Origin: JAFGPJ01 sp964439135
GTDB lineage: Bacteria; Planctomycetota; Phycisphaerae; Sedimentisphaerales; Anaerobacaceae
NCBI GenBank assembly: GCA_964439135.1
Contig: CAYTNN010000075.1
Span: forward strand, 1-18,923
Length of the DNA: 18,923 nt
Direction of reading: 5' to 3'
Shown: positions 7,889-14,786 of the stretch, one piece after another
How positions within the stretch are numbered: the stretch's first letter is position 1
Layout: every line of letters begins with the position of its first letter
Notes under the pieces: model-generated
Database searches by the model: none
Seen by the model: only the letters and a program-made list of their open reading frames with translations
What the model was told of the DNA's origin: nothing
Position numbers and translations under genes: made by a program

Positions 7889-9248
7889 CTGCCACCTTCC
7901 AAATATCGCCTGCGCCCATGGTGACCACCAGTTCGCCGGGACCTACGTTGTTCTTTAGATAATCGCAAATCGCTTCAAATTTTTCTATGAATAGCGCCTG
8001 CGTTCCATTCGCCTGCATCCTATCGACCAGCATCTGGGCGTTAATTTCCTTCCTGGCCGAATCGGAATCCCGGACAAAATAAATTTCCGGCACAATTGTT
8101 ACATCGGCAAGCTTAAAGCTTTCTGCGAAATCATCAAGCAAAAACCTTGTTCTGCTGTACTGATGCGGCTGAAAAATACACCAGATTTGTTTCGAAGGAT
8201 ACCTCTGCCGTATTGCCGCGAGCGACGCCCTGATTTCCGTTGGATGGTGGGCGTAGTCGTCGAGAACGGTAATTTGGTCGAATTGGCCCTTGAGCATAAG
8301 CCGGCGTTCGATACCGGTAAAGCCCGGCAGTAATTCAAGTGCTCGTTCGGATTCCAGCCCGACGTTTATCGCCATAGCGATGACCGCCAGTGCGTTTAGA
8401 ATATTGTGCTTGCCGGGCAGCGAGATTCTCGTGTCTCCCAGCAGTTTGTTATTATAATAGACGTCGAAAGCATAGAGCCCGTCATTCAGCGCGATATTCT
8501 CGGCATAAAAATTACAATTATTCTCAAGTCCGAAGTTCTCACATCGCAAACCTGCTCCCAGCCGCCGGATAATCTTCGCTACATTCGCATCCTGGCCGTT
8601 GGCAATAACAATGCCGCCCGGTTTGGTGCCGAGCGCGAATTCACCGAATGCCTCGACTATCTCATCTTCATCCTTGTAGTAATCCAGGTGGTCCTGCTCG
8701 ACATTGAGTATGCAGGCGATTTTAGGCTTCAGGTTCAGGAAGCTCCTGTCGTACTCACAGGCTTCGGCCACGAAGTACTTGCTGTCCACGACGCCGGAAG
8801 AGCTGTTCAACTGACTGATGTTCGCCCCGATGATAAAGTTTGTGTCCATGCCGGCTTGCTTGAGCAGGTGGATGAGCCACCCGCTGGTTGTGCTCTTGCC
8901 GTGGGTGCCGCTGATTGCTATGCCCTCGTAGCGGTTCATCAGCTCCCCCAGCATGTCGGCGTATTTATAGACCTTGCAGCCTCTGGCTCGCGCTTGCTGC
9001 AATTCGGGATTATCTTCTTTTATCGCCGCCGAGATAACAACCGCGTCGGTTTCGGAGCTGAGGTTCTCGCTTTTATGGCCGATTTTTATATCGGCCCCTG
9101 CCCGGCGAAGATTGTTCACTACCTCGCTTGGCATCTGGTCCGAACCGGTTACGATCGCTTTGTTCTTAATCAGAAGCTGTGCCAGCCCGCTCATTCCGAC
9201 GCCGCCGGCACCGATAAAGTGAAATCTTACGCCCGCTAAATCCGACAT
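7854..9248 (-). CDS. murC: UDP-N-acetylmuramate--L-alanine ligase MurC
   Basis: MurC attaches L-Ala to UDP-MurNAc with ATP, the first step of stem-peptide assembly in the cytoplasm. The 464-aa length is normal. Motifs in order: the N-terminal nucleotide loop GAGGVGMSGLA (13-23), the ATP-binding GTHGKSTT (114-121), EACEYDRSF, the NVEQDHLDYY Mur-ligase motif, DDYAHHPTEI and FQPHQYSRT. The frame is open further upstream to a TTG at 9386, but the extra 46 residues do not resemble the family; the ATG at 9248 gives the canonical short N-terminus, with GGGAG about 11 bases before it. murC is the first gene of the cluster; no murG or ftsW gene lies upstream, so the dcw cluster is split here. Confidence 0.97.
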   Translation of the reverse strand: MSDLAGVRFHFIGAGGVGMSGLAQLLIKNKAIVTGSDQMPSEVVNNLRRAGADIKIGHKSENLSSETDAVVISAAIKEDNPELQQARARGCKVYKYADMLGELMNRYEGIAISGTHGKSTTSGWLIHLLKQAGMDTNFIIGANISQLNSSSGVVDSKYFVAEACEYDRSFLNLKPKIACILNVEQDHLDYYKDEDEIVEAFGEFALGTKPGGIVIANGQDANVAKIIRRLGAGLRCENFGLENNCNFYAENIALNDGLYAFDVYYNNKLLGDTRISLPGKHNILNALAVIAMAINVGLESERALELLPGFTGIERRLMLKGQFDQITVLDDYAHHPTEIRASLAAIRQRYPSKQIWCIFQPHQYSRTRFLLDDFAESFKLADVTIVPEIYFVRDSDSARKEINAQMLVDRMQANGTQALFIEKFEAICDYLKNNVGPGELVVTMGAGDIWKVADEYLQWLRANR

Positions 9249-9481
9249 CCTGTCGCTAACTCCCACAGCTCTTTTTTTGTGTATTTCCGGGGCCGTCTGC
9301 GGCACCGTTGGGAAAACAATGCAACTTGCAATTTCCGTCTCAATATCTGACTGTCTCAAAGTCCACCTCGACCGTAATAATTCCAATAATATTTCGCCCC
9401 GTCTTTAACGCGAGGTCATACCGTTTCCATGGTATCGTCGGTCAGAATCCCAAGCTCAGGTACTCTTATCCCTTCTCTTTC

Positions 9482-9501
9482 TATCGTCTTGTTTGACGAT
9501 A
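9482..9501. other. Perfect 7-bp hairpin in the spacer upstream of murC
   Basis: TATCGTC (9482-9488), loop TTGTTT, GACGATA (9495-9501). No T-run follows on either strand, so it is not a simple intrinsic terminator. It could be an operator or part of the murC leader RNA; that is inference. Confidence 0.35.
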
Positions 9502-9630
9502 TCTCAACACTCTTTGGCAGGTATTTATTGCCGCGTTTGATTGTTGAAGAAAAATGCCCGACAGTCAAGCTCAAAAATTAATCCTGGTCGGTGAATCGCC
9601 GAATAAGATAGAGACACGATGAATATGCTA

Positions 9631-9659
9631 TTGACCTGCTATCGTTTTGATGGTACTCT
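9631..9659 (+). promoter_or_regulatory. Possible promoter for the membrane-protein gene
   Basis: TTGACC (9631-9636, 5 of 6 to consensus) is separated by 17 bases from TACTCT (9654-9659, 3 of 6). It ends 29 bp before the ATG at 9689. The spacing and -35 box are good; the -10 box is poor. Confidence 0.3.
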
Positions 9660-9688
9660 ACCGTCTGCAAAATTAAGGAAGTTAAAAT

Positions 9689-10567
9689 ATGGAATTATCC
9701 TGGCCAATGAAGTTGAGAATCGCCGCTGCTGCAGCCATCGGTGTGTTGTTGATAGGTATTTTAGCCTGGCCGCTGGCTGAACCATTCAGCTCGGTTGCAG
9801 CTATGGGGCCCGGAGGCGCAGTGGTATTGGTGGGTTTAGCATTTATCGCGGGCTTTATCGGCTATTTTGTTTCCTGGCCGTTTGGACGGGAAATCGGAAT
9901 TCTGGCGGCCCCGTCCGGCCTGGCAATCTGGGCCGTACGCTCCGGCAGCATGGCCGGTCTGATACAGCTTAATCCAACTGCCGCACAGCGTCAGGAACTT
10001 GCTGCGACGCTTAGATTGGAACCGTTTTTCTGGCTGGCTGTTGTTGCTGCCGGCTTTGCCGGGGTGCTGTTAGCACGGAAAATCTGTTCGAGCAAAAAAC
10101 TGAAGCAGACACAGGAGAAATCTAAATCGGGGCCGGGAAAATATTTGAATGCAATTCTTGCTCTGGTCTGCTCAGGTTTCGTAGCTCAATTTTGTATCAG
10201 GATAGTCGCTCAGGATGTCAGAGTACTCGATAGCAACCTGGGCTCGGTCGTCGCCCAACCGGCTGTCGGGCAGGTTGTTTTTGCCGTATTAGTCTCATTT
10301 GGGTGTGCCGCGTTCGTCGCAAAGAAATTTTTTAATGTCAGCTATATTTGGCCCTCAATCGCCAGTGCTTTCGTAACTGCTTTTATGGTCACTCTTTACG
10401 CCAGAGAAGTGCCGTATCTGGTTCAAAACTGGCCCGCAGCTTTTTTCTCTAATTCGGTTATTTCCGTACTTCCGGTACAAATGGTGACTTTTGGCACATT
10501 GGGTTCGATTGCCGGCTACTGGATGGCTATTCGCTATGAATACTGGCGAAAACATGAGATAAAGTAG
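9689..10567 (+). CDS. Multispan membrane protein of unknown function
   Basis: This 292-aa protein has about eight hydrophobic segments (roughly residues 9-30, 44-66, 68-84, 111-129, 150-173, 190-214, 218-237 and 263-283). A charged cytoplasmic-type loop rich in Lys and Ser (about 131-149) separates two halves, and the C-terminus is basic. No catalytic or transport motif that I recognise is present. AAGGAAG precedes the ATG. It stands alone between the divergent murC cluster and csrA. A permease-like or structural membrane role is possible, but the sequence does not say which. Confidence 0.85.
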   Translation: MELSWPMKLRIAAAAAIGVLLIGILAWPLAEPFSSVAAMGPGGAVVLVGLAFIAGFIGYFVSWPFGREIGILAAPSGLAIWAVRSGSMAGLIQLNPTAAQRQELAATLRLEPFFWLAVVAAGFAGVLLARKICSSKKLKQTQEKSKSGPGKYLNAILALVCSGFVAQFCIRIVAQDVRVLDSNLGSVVAQPAVGQVVFAVLVSFGCAAFVAKKFFNVSYIWPSIASAFVTAFMVTLYAREVPYLVQNWPAAFFSNSVISVLPVQMVTFGTLGSIAGYWMAIRYEYWRKHEIK

Positions 10568-10851
10568 CATAATAGATCGAATCCGGCAAAATTGACATAT
10601 CTTTTTTCATGTCTTTTGTTTTACATAAGTGCTTGTACTCAAAGCATATATGCTTCTAAATCGTTAAATTCAGACTTAATTAGTCAAAAAAAGATAAAAG
10701 TGGTTGTTTTTGGTCTCGAAATTAGCCGAAATATATTTGTGTCAAAAGTTTGTTGATTGATGCGGTTTTAAGCTAAGTATTTATGAAACAAGAGCAGATA
10801 AATATGTTTAAGGAGCAAAAGGACGAACAGTTGACTGGAATTTTCGTAAAA
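10568..10851. other. AT-rich intergenic region upstream of csrA
   Basis: I find no convincing gene here. It is clearly more AT-rich than its surroundings. It contains a perfect 14-bp palindrome AAGCATATATGCTT (10642-10655) that could be an operator. It also has a weak hairpin GACAT/ATGTC (10594-10613) followed by TTTTGTTTT, which might terminate the upstream gene, though its stem is only 5 bp. A 34-codon frame (10783-10887) runs up to csrA, but a good promoter lies inside it. Confidence 0.4.
10642..10655. promoter_or_regulatory. Perfect 14-bp palindrome, possible operator
   Basis: AAGCATATATGCTT equals its own reverse complement. It lies about 235 bp before csrA and 75 bp after the membrane-protein gene. 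Such symmetry suits binding of a dimeric regulator, but chance in AT-rich DNA cannot be excluded. Confidence 0.3.
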
Positions 10852-10857
10852 TATAAT
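10831..10857 (+). promoter_or_regulatory. Predicted sigma70-type promoter of csrA
   Basis: TTGACT (10831-10836, 5 of 6) and a perfect TATAAT (10852-10857) are separated by 15 bases, two shorter than ideal. Transcription would start near 10864-10866, giving a leader of about 25 nt that contains AAAGGAG (10877-10883) just before the csrA ATG. Confidence 0.55.
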
Positions 10858-10889
10858 AAGATAAGACCAGTCGACAAAAGGAGTTAACA

Positions 10890-11159
10890 ATGTTGGTTCT
10901 AAGCAGACAAAGAGATGAGTCAATTATGATCGGCGACGACGTCGAGATTATAATCGTTGATGTTCGTGGAGATAAGGTTCGTCTTGGTATAACGGCTCCA
11001 AAGTGTATACCGGTTCATCGAAGAGAAATATACGACGCAATCCAACGCGAAAAAGCTGAAAAAAAGGAGCTTGAGAAGCAACCCCAGGCCAGGAAAGAGG
11101 AAAAAACCGGTCAGCAGCAGGATCAAGAGACTCATCAACAGCCTACAGAGAAACCATAA
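10890..11159 (+). CDS. csrA: Carbon storage regulator CsrA with polar C-terminal extension
   Basis: CsrA is a small dimeric RNA-binding protein that binds GGA-containing leaders and changes translation or stability of target mRNAs. The core is complete: MLVLSRQRDESIMIGDDVEI at the start, GDKVRLGI (27-34) and PVHRREIYDAI (41-51), with the RNA-contacting Leu4 and Arg44 in place. After about residue 52 the protein continues with a Gln/Glu/Lys-rich tail to 89 aa, longer than the roughly 61 aa of the enterobacterial protein. AAAGGAG lies 6 bases before the ATG. The GGA within this ribosome binding site could itself be a CsrA site and allow autoregulation (inference). The gene seems to be transcribed alone; no flagellar genes or fliW are nearby. 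Confidence 0.97.
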   Translation: MLVLSRQRDESIMIGDDVEIIIVDVRGDKVRLGITAPKCIPVHRREIYDAIQREKAEKKELEKQPQARKEEKTGQQQDQETHQQPTEKP

Positions 11160-11397
11160 AAAGCAGCAATAAATCAAACGAAAACAGCCCTCAAGATTTT
11201 TTCACGAATACCTTCCCCTTCCTATTTGTATTCGTTCCTTTCATTTTAAAGTGCATCTCGATCATTGATTCGGCGGTGCCGATAATAATACTGGAATTCA
11301 ACAGCTTTATACCGGATTTCGAATGTCATATTGCGTTGCTGTTAGTTCGCCAGTAAAATGAGATCGCATGGACGATTGAAATTCGGATTCACTTGGA

Positions 11398-11922
11398 ATG
11401 CTTGAATTTATTACAGACAGGGATATATACGAGAAGGTGATTTGCGGCCGAATTGGCAAAGCCCGCAGGTATCTCTGGATAGCTACGTCCGATTTGAAGG
11501 ACCTTTACGTGGATAAGGACGGCGGGATGGTGCCGTTTCTTGAGATCCTTTCCGATTTGATTAAGAGACAGGTAGAGATCAGACTGCTGCACGCCAAAGA
11601 GCCGGGGCCGGCTTTTCGAAGGGATTTCGATAAATACCCGAATTTGATAACCGGCATGGAACGAATCTTATGCCCGAGAGTTCATCTCAAAGCTGTGGTC
11701 ATTGACGGCAGATTTGCTTACACCGGCAGCGCCAATCTCACCGGTGCCGGCATGGGCGCAAAGAGCGAGCACAAAAGAAACTTCGAGTCCGGCATCATTA
11801 CCGACGATCAAGAAATAGTCGGAAAAGTCATGGAGCAATTCGACAGCATCTGGAGAGGAACCCACTGCCCACTATGCAAAAGAAAAAAATTCTGCGCCGA
11901 CTATAAAGACATCCTTGCATGA
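11398..11922 (+). CDS. Phospholipase-D-like protein with one HKD motif and a Cys tail
   Basis: This 174-aa protein has one phospholipase D superfamily motif, H96-x-K98-x4-D103, followed by GSANLTGAG (110-118). A single HKD fits small PLD-type nucleases such as Nuc, which act as homodimers, so nuclease or phosphodiesterase activity is a reasonable inference; the actual substrate is unknown. The C-terminus ends in an unusual HC-x2-C-x5-C group (His156, Cys157, Cys160, Cys166; HCPLCKRKKFC) that could bind zinc or an iron-sulfur cluster. There is no signal peptide, so the protein is probably cytoplasmic. The ribosome binding site is weak (GGAT about 9 bases upstream). It is convergent with the TcmP/DUF5131 pair 70 bp away; a functional link is possible but not shown. 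Confidence 0.85.
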   Translation: MLEFITDRDIYEKVICGRIGKARRYLWIATSDLKDLYVDKDGGMVPFLEILSDLIKRQVEIRLLHAKEPGPAFRRDFDKYPNLITGMERILCPRVHLKAVVIDGRFAYTGSANLTGAGMGAKSEHKRNFESGIITDDQEIVGKVMEQFDSIWRGTHCPLCKRKKFCADYKDILA

Positions 11923-11950
11923 GCATAATTTTGGTTTGAGTTGTTTTCTT

Positions 11951-11974
11951 TGTTGAGCGGTGACCAGCGCAACA
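11951..11974. terminator. Imperfect hairpin between convergent genes
   Basis: TGTTGAGCGG (11951-11960) and CAGCGCAACA (11965-11974) pair with two mismatches around a TGAC loop. The hairpin lies in the 70-bp space between the PLD-like gene and the end of tcmP. No T-run follows on either strand, so a role as a terminator or 3' end stabiliser is uncertain. Confidence 0.3.
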
Positions 11975-11992
11975 GAGGTAATGCCTCACGAA

Positions 11993-12820
11993 TCAATCGA
12001 AACTGAATGTTCGTTGCCCGTTAGGCTTCTTCCCTGAAATTCCGCGCCATAACTTCGCAGCGAGCTTGTGACGAGAGCAAAAAATCAAGATGTATAGTGG
12101 ATGTTTCTTAAATGATATTCGCTCATATTCGAACTCTGTGTATCCCAACTGCTCTCTGAGCTGACCGACATACAAGTTTCGCAAAACCTCTGCACGGTGT
12201 TGGGCAGGAGCTTCATTTAGCAAAGAACGCCAATCAGTACCATACCCGAGACAATGGTCAAGGTTTGAGTTTGGATTATCCAAATAATTGTGTTCCCAAT
12301 TTCTTAACGCATCGAGGTGGTCAGGAAAAAAGATGATAAGATCTGCCCTTATATTCGATAACACTTTTAAGGTTTCGTAATCGAGATGTAATCCATATGG
12401 GTCGAGAAAGGCAAGTGATAAACTTCCTTGTGGAATTTCTTTGACAATTTCAGAAATCTTCTCATTGGCATCGCCGTTAAGGAGTTGCGAATCCGGTCTA
12501 ATTGCTCCAATCCGAGATTTGAGAGCATCAAATTTACGTTTGTTTTTTTCACATAGGTGCAATCTGTCAAATTTGCGGGGAGCTTTGGCGCCTATCATAG
12601 GTGAGCCCCAAACAATTCTCCGAGACGTTCTCAATCGCTCAATTCCTGCGCCTGCGAAGAGATCAATGTAGTGTAAGCCCTGCCATTTCTTGTTGCTCAT
12701 GGACGTAGTGAATGCATCAATGTATCGAATAAGGAAATAGTGCTTATGCTGTGACCATTCGCCCACACCCACAGTTGGTATATATAGGCCGTCATCCTTG
12801 GGCGGAGGTAATTCAAACAT
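11993..12820 (-). CDS. tcmP: Three-Cys-motif partner protein TcmP
   Basis: The 275-aa protein matches the TcmP family, named for its regular pairing with the three-cysteine DUF5131 protein, which is exactly its neighbour here. The sequence reads like a class I SAM-dependent methyltransferase fold: motif I DLFAGAG (53-59), an acidic end of strand 2 LCEKN (89-93), GDAN (116-119) and LDPYGL (139-144) in the place of motif IV. The N-terminus holds a WSQHKHYFLIRYIDAF segment. Function is not established as far as I know; methylation or another SAM-based reaction is inference. Its ATG overlaps the end of the DUF5131 gene by 8 bp (ATGTTTGA), so the two are coupled. The gene looks AT-richer than the housekeeping genes, which suggests acquisition. 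Confidence 0.9.
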   Translation of the reverse strand: MFELPPPKDDGLYIPTVGVGEWSQHKHYFLIRYIDAFTTSMSNKKWQGLHYIDLFAGAGIERLRTSRRIVWGSPMIGAKAPRKFDRLHLCEKNKRKFDALKSRIGAIRPDSQLLNGDANEKISEIVKEIPQGSLSLAFLDPYGLHLDYETLKVLSNIRADLIIFFPDHLDALRNWEHNYLDNPNSNLDHCLGYGTDWRSLLNEAPAQHRAEVLRNLYVGQLREQLGYTEFEYERISFKKHPLYILIFCSRHKLAAKLWRGISGKKPNGQRTFSFD

Positions 12821-13550
12821 AGGTTAATTCCCGTGACTTAAAGGTATCTGGTATCTGGTCCCACGTGCGGCCATCAAGTATTCGACCGGTCTTTTTCTTG
12901 TTTATGCCGCCCCATTGTTTGAAGAAGAAGGGAACTCCTGCGACAAGAGATTGATCGCGTATATTGGTAGCCCATTCCGGCTTCATTGGCCTTGCTTTTG
13001 GGCCGGATTCGCCGCCGACGATGACCCAGTTAATGCATTCGAGGTCAATATTCGGGATCGGGCCCAAGAGTGGCTCGAATGAAATGAATTTTATAGCTGC
13101 GTCAGTTTGCCTGAGGTGGTCTATACGGAATGTACAATCGGTATTCTCAACGGTTACTCCCATCCATACGTTCTCCGGCCATGTGAGCCTGGTGCTGAGT
13201 TCGAGCAGACGCTCAGAGCGTTTTGTTAGTATCTGGAATCGGTGCTGGGATGCACGGTGCATAATATCAAAAACTTTCGCTATGAAATCGAAAGGAACAT
13301 CTTTGTGAAAAAGATCACTCATTGAGTTGACAAAAATTGCCCTGGGCTGTTTCCAGCGTAATGGAATTTCAAGAGCGTGTTCGTGAAGGGTAACCTGGAA
13401 GCCATTGGCGTAGTTGGGACTTCCTGCAGCTTTTAGACGTAAGGCCATCCGTTCGGCGTAACAGTTCTTGCAGCCATCGCTGATTTTTGTACATCCGGTG
13501 ACAGGATTCCAGGTCGATTCAGTCCATTCGATTTTAGATTTTTGAGCCAT
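12813..13550 (-). CDS. DUF5131 (phage Gp37/Gp68) family three-cysteine protein
   Basis: The 245-aa protein opens with the family signature IEWTESTWNPVTGCTKIS followed by DGCKNCYAERMA. The three cysteines (Cys20, Cys27, Cys30; spacing C-x6-C-x2-C) suggest a radical-SAM-like iron-sulfur cluster; this is inferred from spacing and fold resemblance. Later motifs are FVNSMSDLFH, FQILTKR, VWMGVTVEN, FISFEPLLGP, WVIVGGESGP, ARPM and FFFKQWGG. The family occurs in phages and bacterial accessory regions and has no firmly known activity. The start is supported by GGAGG about 6 bases before the ATG. It is the first gene of a two-gene operon with tcmP. No integrase or phage structural gene is in the window. 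Confidence 0.93.
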   Translation of the reverse strand: MAQKSKIEWTESTWNPVTGCTKISDGCKNCYAERMALRLKAAGSPNYANGFQVTLHEHALEIPLRWKQPRAIFVNSMSDLFHKDVPFDFIAKVFDIMHRASQHRFQILTKRSERLLELSTRLTWPENVWMGVTVENTDCTFRIDHLRQTDAAIKFISFEPLLGPIPNIDLECINWVIVGGESGPKARPMKPEWATNIRDQSLVAGVPFFFKQWGGINKKKTGRILDGRTWDQIPDTFKSRELTYV

Positions 13551-13581
13551 GTTGCCTCCACAGAAAATAAATCATAAATTA

Positions 13582-13609
13582 AGAATACTCCTCGAAAACG
13601 GGAAGTCAA
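13582..13609 (-). promoter_or_regulatory. Possible promoter of the DUF5131-tcmP operon
   Basis: On the minus strand TTGACT (13609-13604, 5 of 6) is followed after 16 bases by TATTCT (13587-13582, 4 of 6). It lies about 30 bp upstream of the DUF5131 start codon. Confidence 0.4.
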
Positions 13610-13700
13610 CGGATTTATGAACCTATTATTCTAATAAAGCATGTGGCGTCGGGCACTTTTGAGATTGTCGGCAGGGTGGTAGAGCTTTATACTTTGTTCT

Positions 13701-14636
13701 ATGCTAAAAAAGGTATTGTCATTTTATACGAAATATTTTGCGGTTTGGGTGGTTTTGTTTGGGGTGGCGGCGTATTTTTGGCCGGGGCCGTTTGTGGCTT
13801 TGAAGGGCTACATGGACTGGTTCTTTGCGCTGACTATGTTCGGGATCGGGGTGGTGCTGCAGGTCGAGGATTTTAAGCGAATCGCGCAAAGACCGCTTAT
13901 CGTTTTAGTCGGCTCGGCGGCGCAGTTCAGTCTTATGCCGGTGGGGGCGTTTCTTCTGTCGAAGCTGTTTAACCTGCCGCCGGAGATTGCGGTTGGATTG
14001 ATACTGACCGGCTCGGCGCCGGGTGCTATGGCGAGCAATGTGATGAGTTACATCGCGAAGGCGGATACGGCGTATTCTGTATCACTTACGACGGTCTCGA
14101 CGCTGTTGTGTCCGGTATTGACGCCGGGCCTTACGTTTCTTCTGGCAGGATCGAAGCTGGAAGTGCCGTTCACGGATATGATGGTCAGTGTTCTAAAGAT
14201 GGTGATAGTGCCGTTATTCGTCGGATTCGGGGTGAGGCATTATTTCAAGAGCAAGGTCGAGAAGATTCTGCCGGTTTTCCCGGCGATATCGGTAACGTTC
14301 ATCATATTCATCTGCTCGCTTGTGATAGCTCTTAACAAGTCCTATCTCGCCCAGGTTACGGCGGTTATCGTGGCCGCTGGGGTCGTTTTGAACGTTTATG
14401 GAATGCTGGCAGGCTATGGCGTCGGGTCGGTTTTTCGAATGGAGATGCCCAGACGGCGGACTCTTGCGATCGAGATTGGGATGCAGAACGCCGGCCTGGG
14501 GACGGTTCTGGCATTGAAGCATTTTAGCGAGAAAACGGCCATGCCGGCGGCGATATTCGTATTCATCTGCATTATCACAGCTTCGGTTATGGCGGCAGTA
14601 TGGCAGCGAACATCTCCGGATAAGACTCGTAGCTGA
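13701..14636 (+). CDS. Bile acid:sodium symporter (BASS) family transporter
   Basis: The 311-aa membrane protein has about nine or ten hydrophobic segments and the two core signatures of the BASS family: GSAPGAMASNVMSYIAKAD followed by TAYSVSLTTVSTLLCPVLTP (the first crossover region) and EIGMQNAGLGTVLALKHF (the second). BASS proteins move organic anions such as bile acids, pyruvate, pantothenate or other carboxylates with sodium; the sequence does not tell the substrate. The N-terminus (KYFAVWVVLFGVAAYF) starts directly with a membrane segment. No clear ribosome binding site precedes the ATG and no better in-frame start is seen. It lies upstream of asd but asd has its own promoter, so the two may be separate units. 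Confidence 0.93.
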   Translation: MLKKVLSFYTKYFAVWVVLFGVAAYFWPGPFVALKGYMDWFFALTMFGIGVVLQVEDFKRIAQRPLIVLVGSAAQFSLMPVGAFLLSKLFNLPPEIAVGLILTGSAPGAMASNVMSYIAKADTAYSVSLTTVSTLLCPVLTPGLTFLLAGSKLEVPFTDMMVSVLKMVIVPLFVGFGVRHYFKSKVEKILPVFPAISVTFIIFICSLVIALNKSYLAQVTAVIVAAGVVLNVYGMLAGYGVGSVFRMEMPRRRTLAIEIGMQNAGLGTVLALKHFSEKTAMPAAIFVFICIITASVMAAVWQRTSPDKTRS

Positions 14637-14668
14637 ATATTGAATGGCGAAAAATATTGATAAGAGCG

Positions 14669-14697
14669 TTGTATTTTGGTGTTAGAGACGCTATAAT
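14669..14697 (+). promoter_or_regulatory. Predicted promoter of asd
   Basis: TTGTAT (14669-14674, 3 of 6) and a perfect TATAAT (14692-14697) are separated by 17 bases. It lies about 90 bp before the asd start and just after the stop of the transporter gene. Confidence 0.5.
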
Positions 14698-14786
14698 GTG
14701 CCGATAGTGGTTTTCCGAGAAGTTTGATGGGCAGTGAAGGTTCGGCTGCCCTTAAGTTTGGGTATAAGATTTGGGAGCATGTAGTC

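Larger units (their letters stand above)
9249..9688. other. 440-bp spacer between divergent murC and membrane-protein gene
   Basis: No convincing gene is seen. The spacer must hold the promoters of both divergent genes. A hairpin at 9482-9501 (7-bp stem TATCGTC/GACGATA, 6-base loop) would lie in the murC leader if transcription starts upstream of it. A weaker one is ATACC/GGTAT at 9418-9435. A candidate murC promoter on the minus strand is TTGACT (9568-9563) with AACAAT 17 bases on (9545-9540), which is weak. Neither hairpin is followed by a T-run. Confidence 0.4.

Noticed and set aside
8406..9239. 277-codon plus-strand open frame opposite murC
   Set aside because: It lies wholly antisense to conserved murC motifs and has no recognisable domain.
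9554..9622. 22-codon frame in the spacer upstream of the membrane-protein gene
   Set aside because: It is very short, has no clear ribosome binding site, and no known peptide resembles it.
10594..10624. Terminator after the membrane-protein gene
   Set aside because: The stem is only 5 bp and AT-rich with a 10-base loop; the T-run that follows could be chance in AT-rich DNA.
10783..10887. 34-codon frame ending in the csrA ribosome binding site
   Set aside because: It has a poor ribosome binding site, and a strong promoter (10831-10857) lies inside it, so it is more likely leader DNA than a gene. A leader peptide remains a faint possibility.
13643..13876. Plus-strand frame overlapping the start of the BASS transporter gene
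   Set aside because: It is an out-of-frame Gly-rich shadow of the transporter gene.
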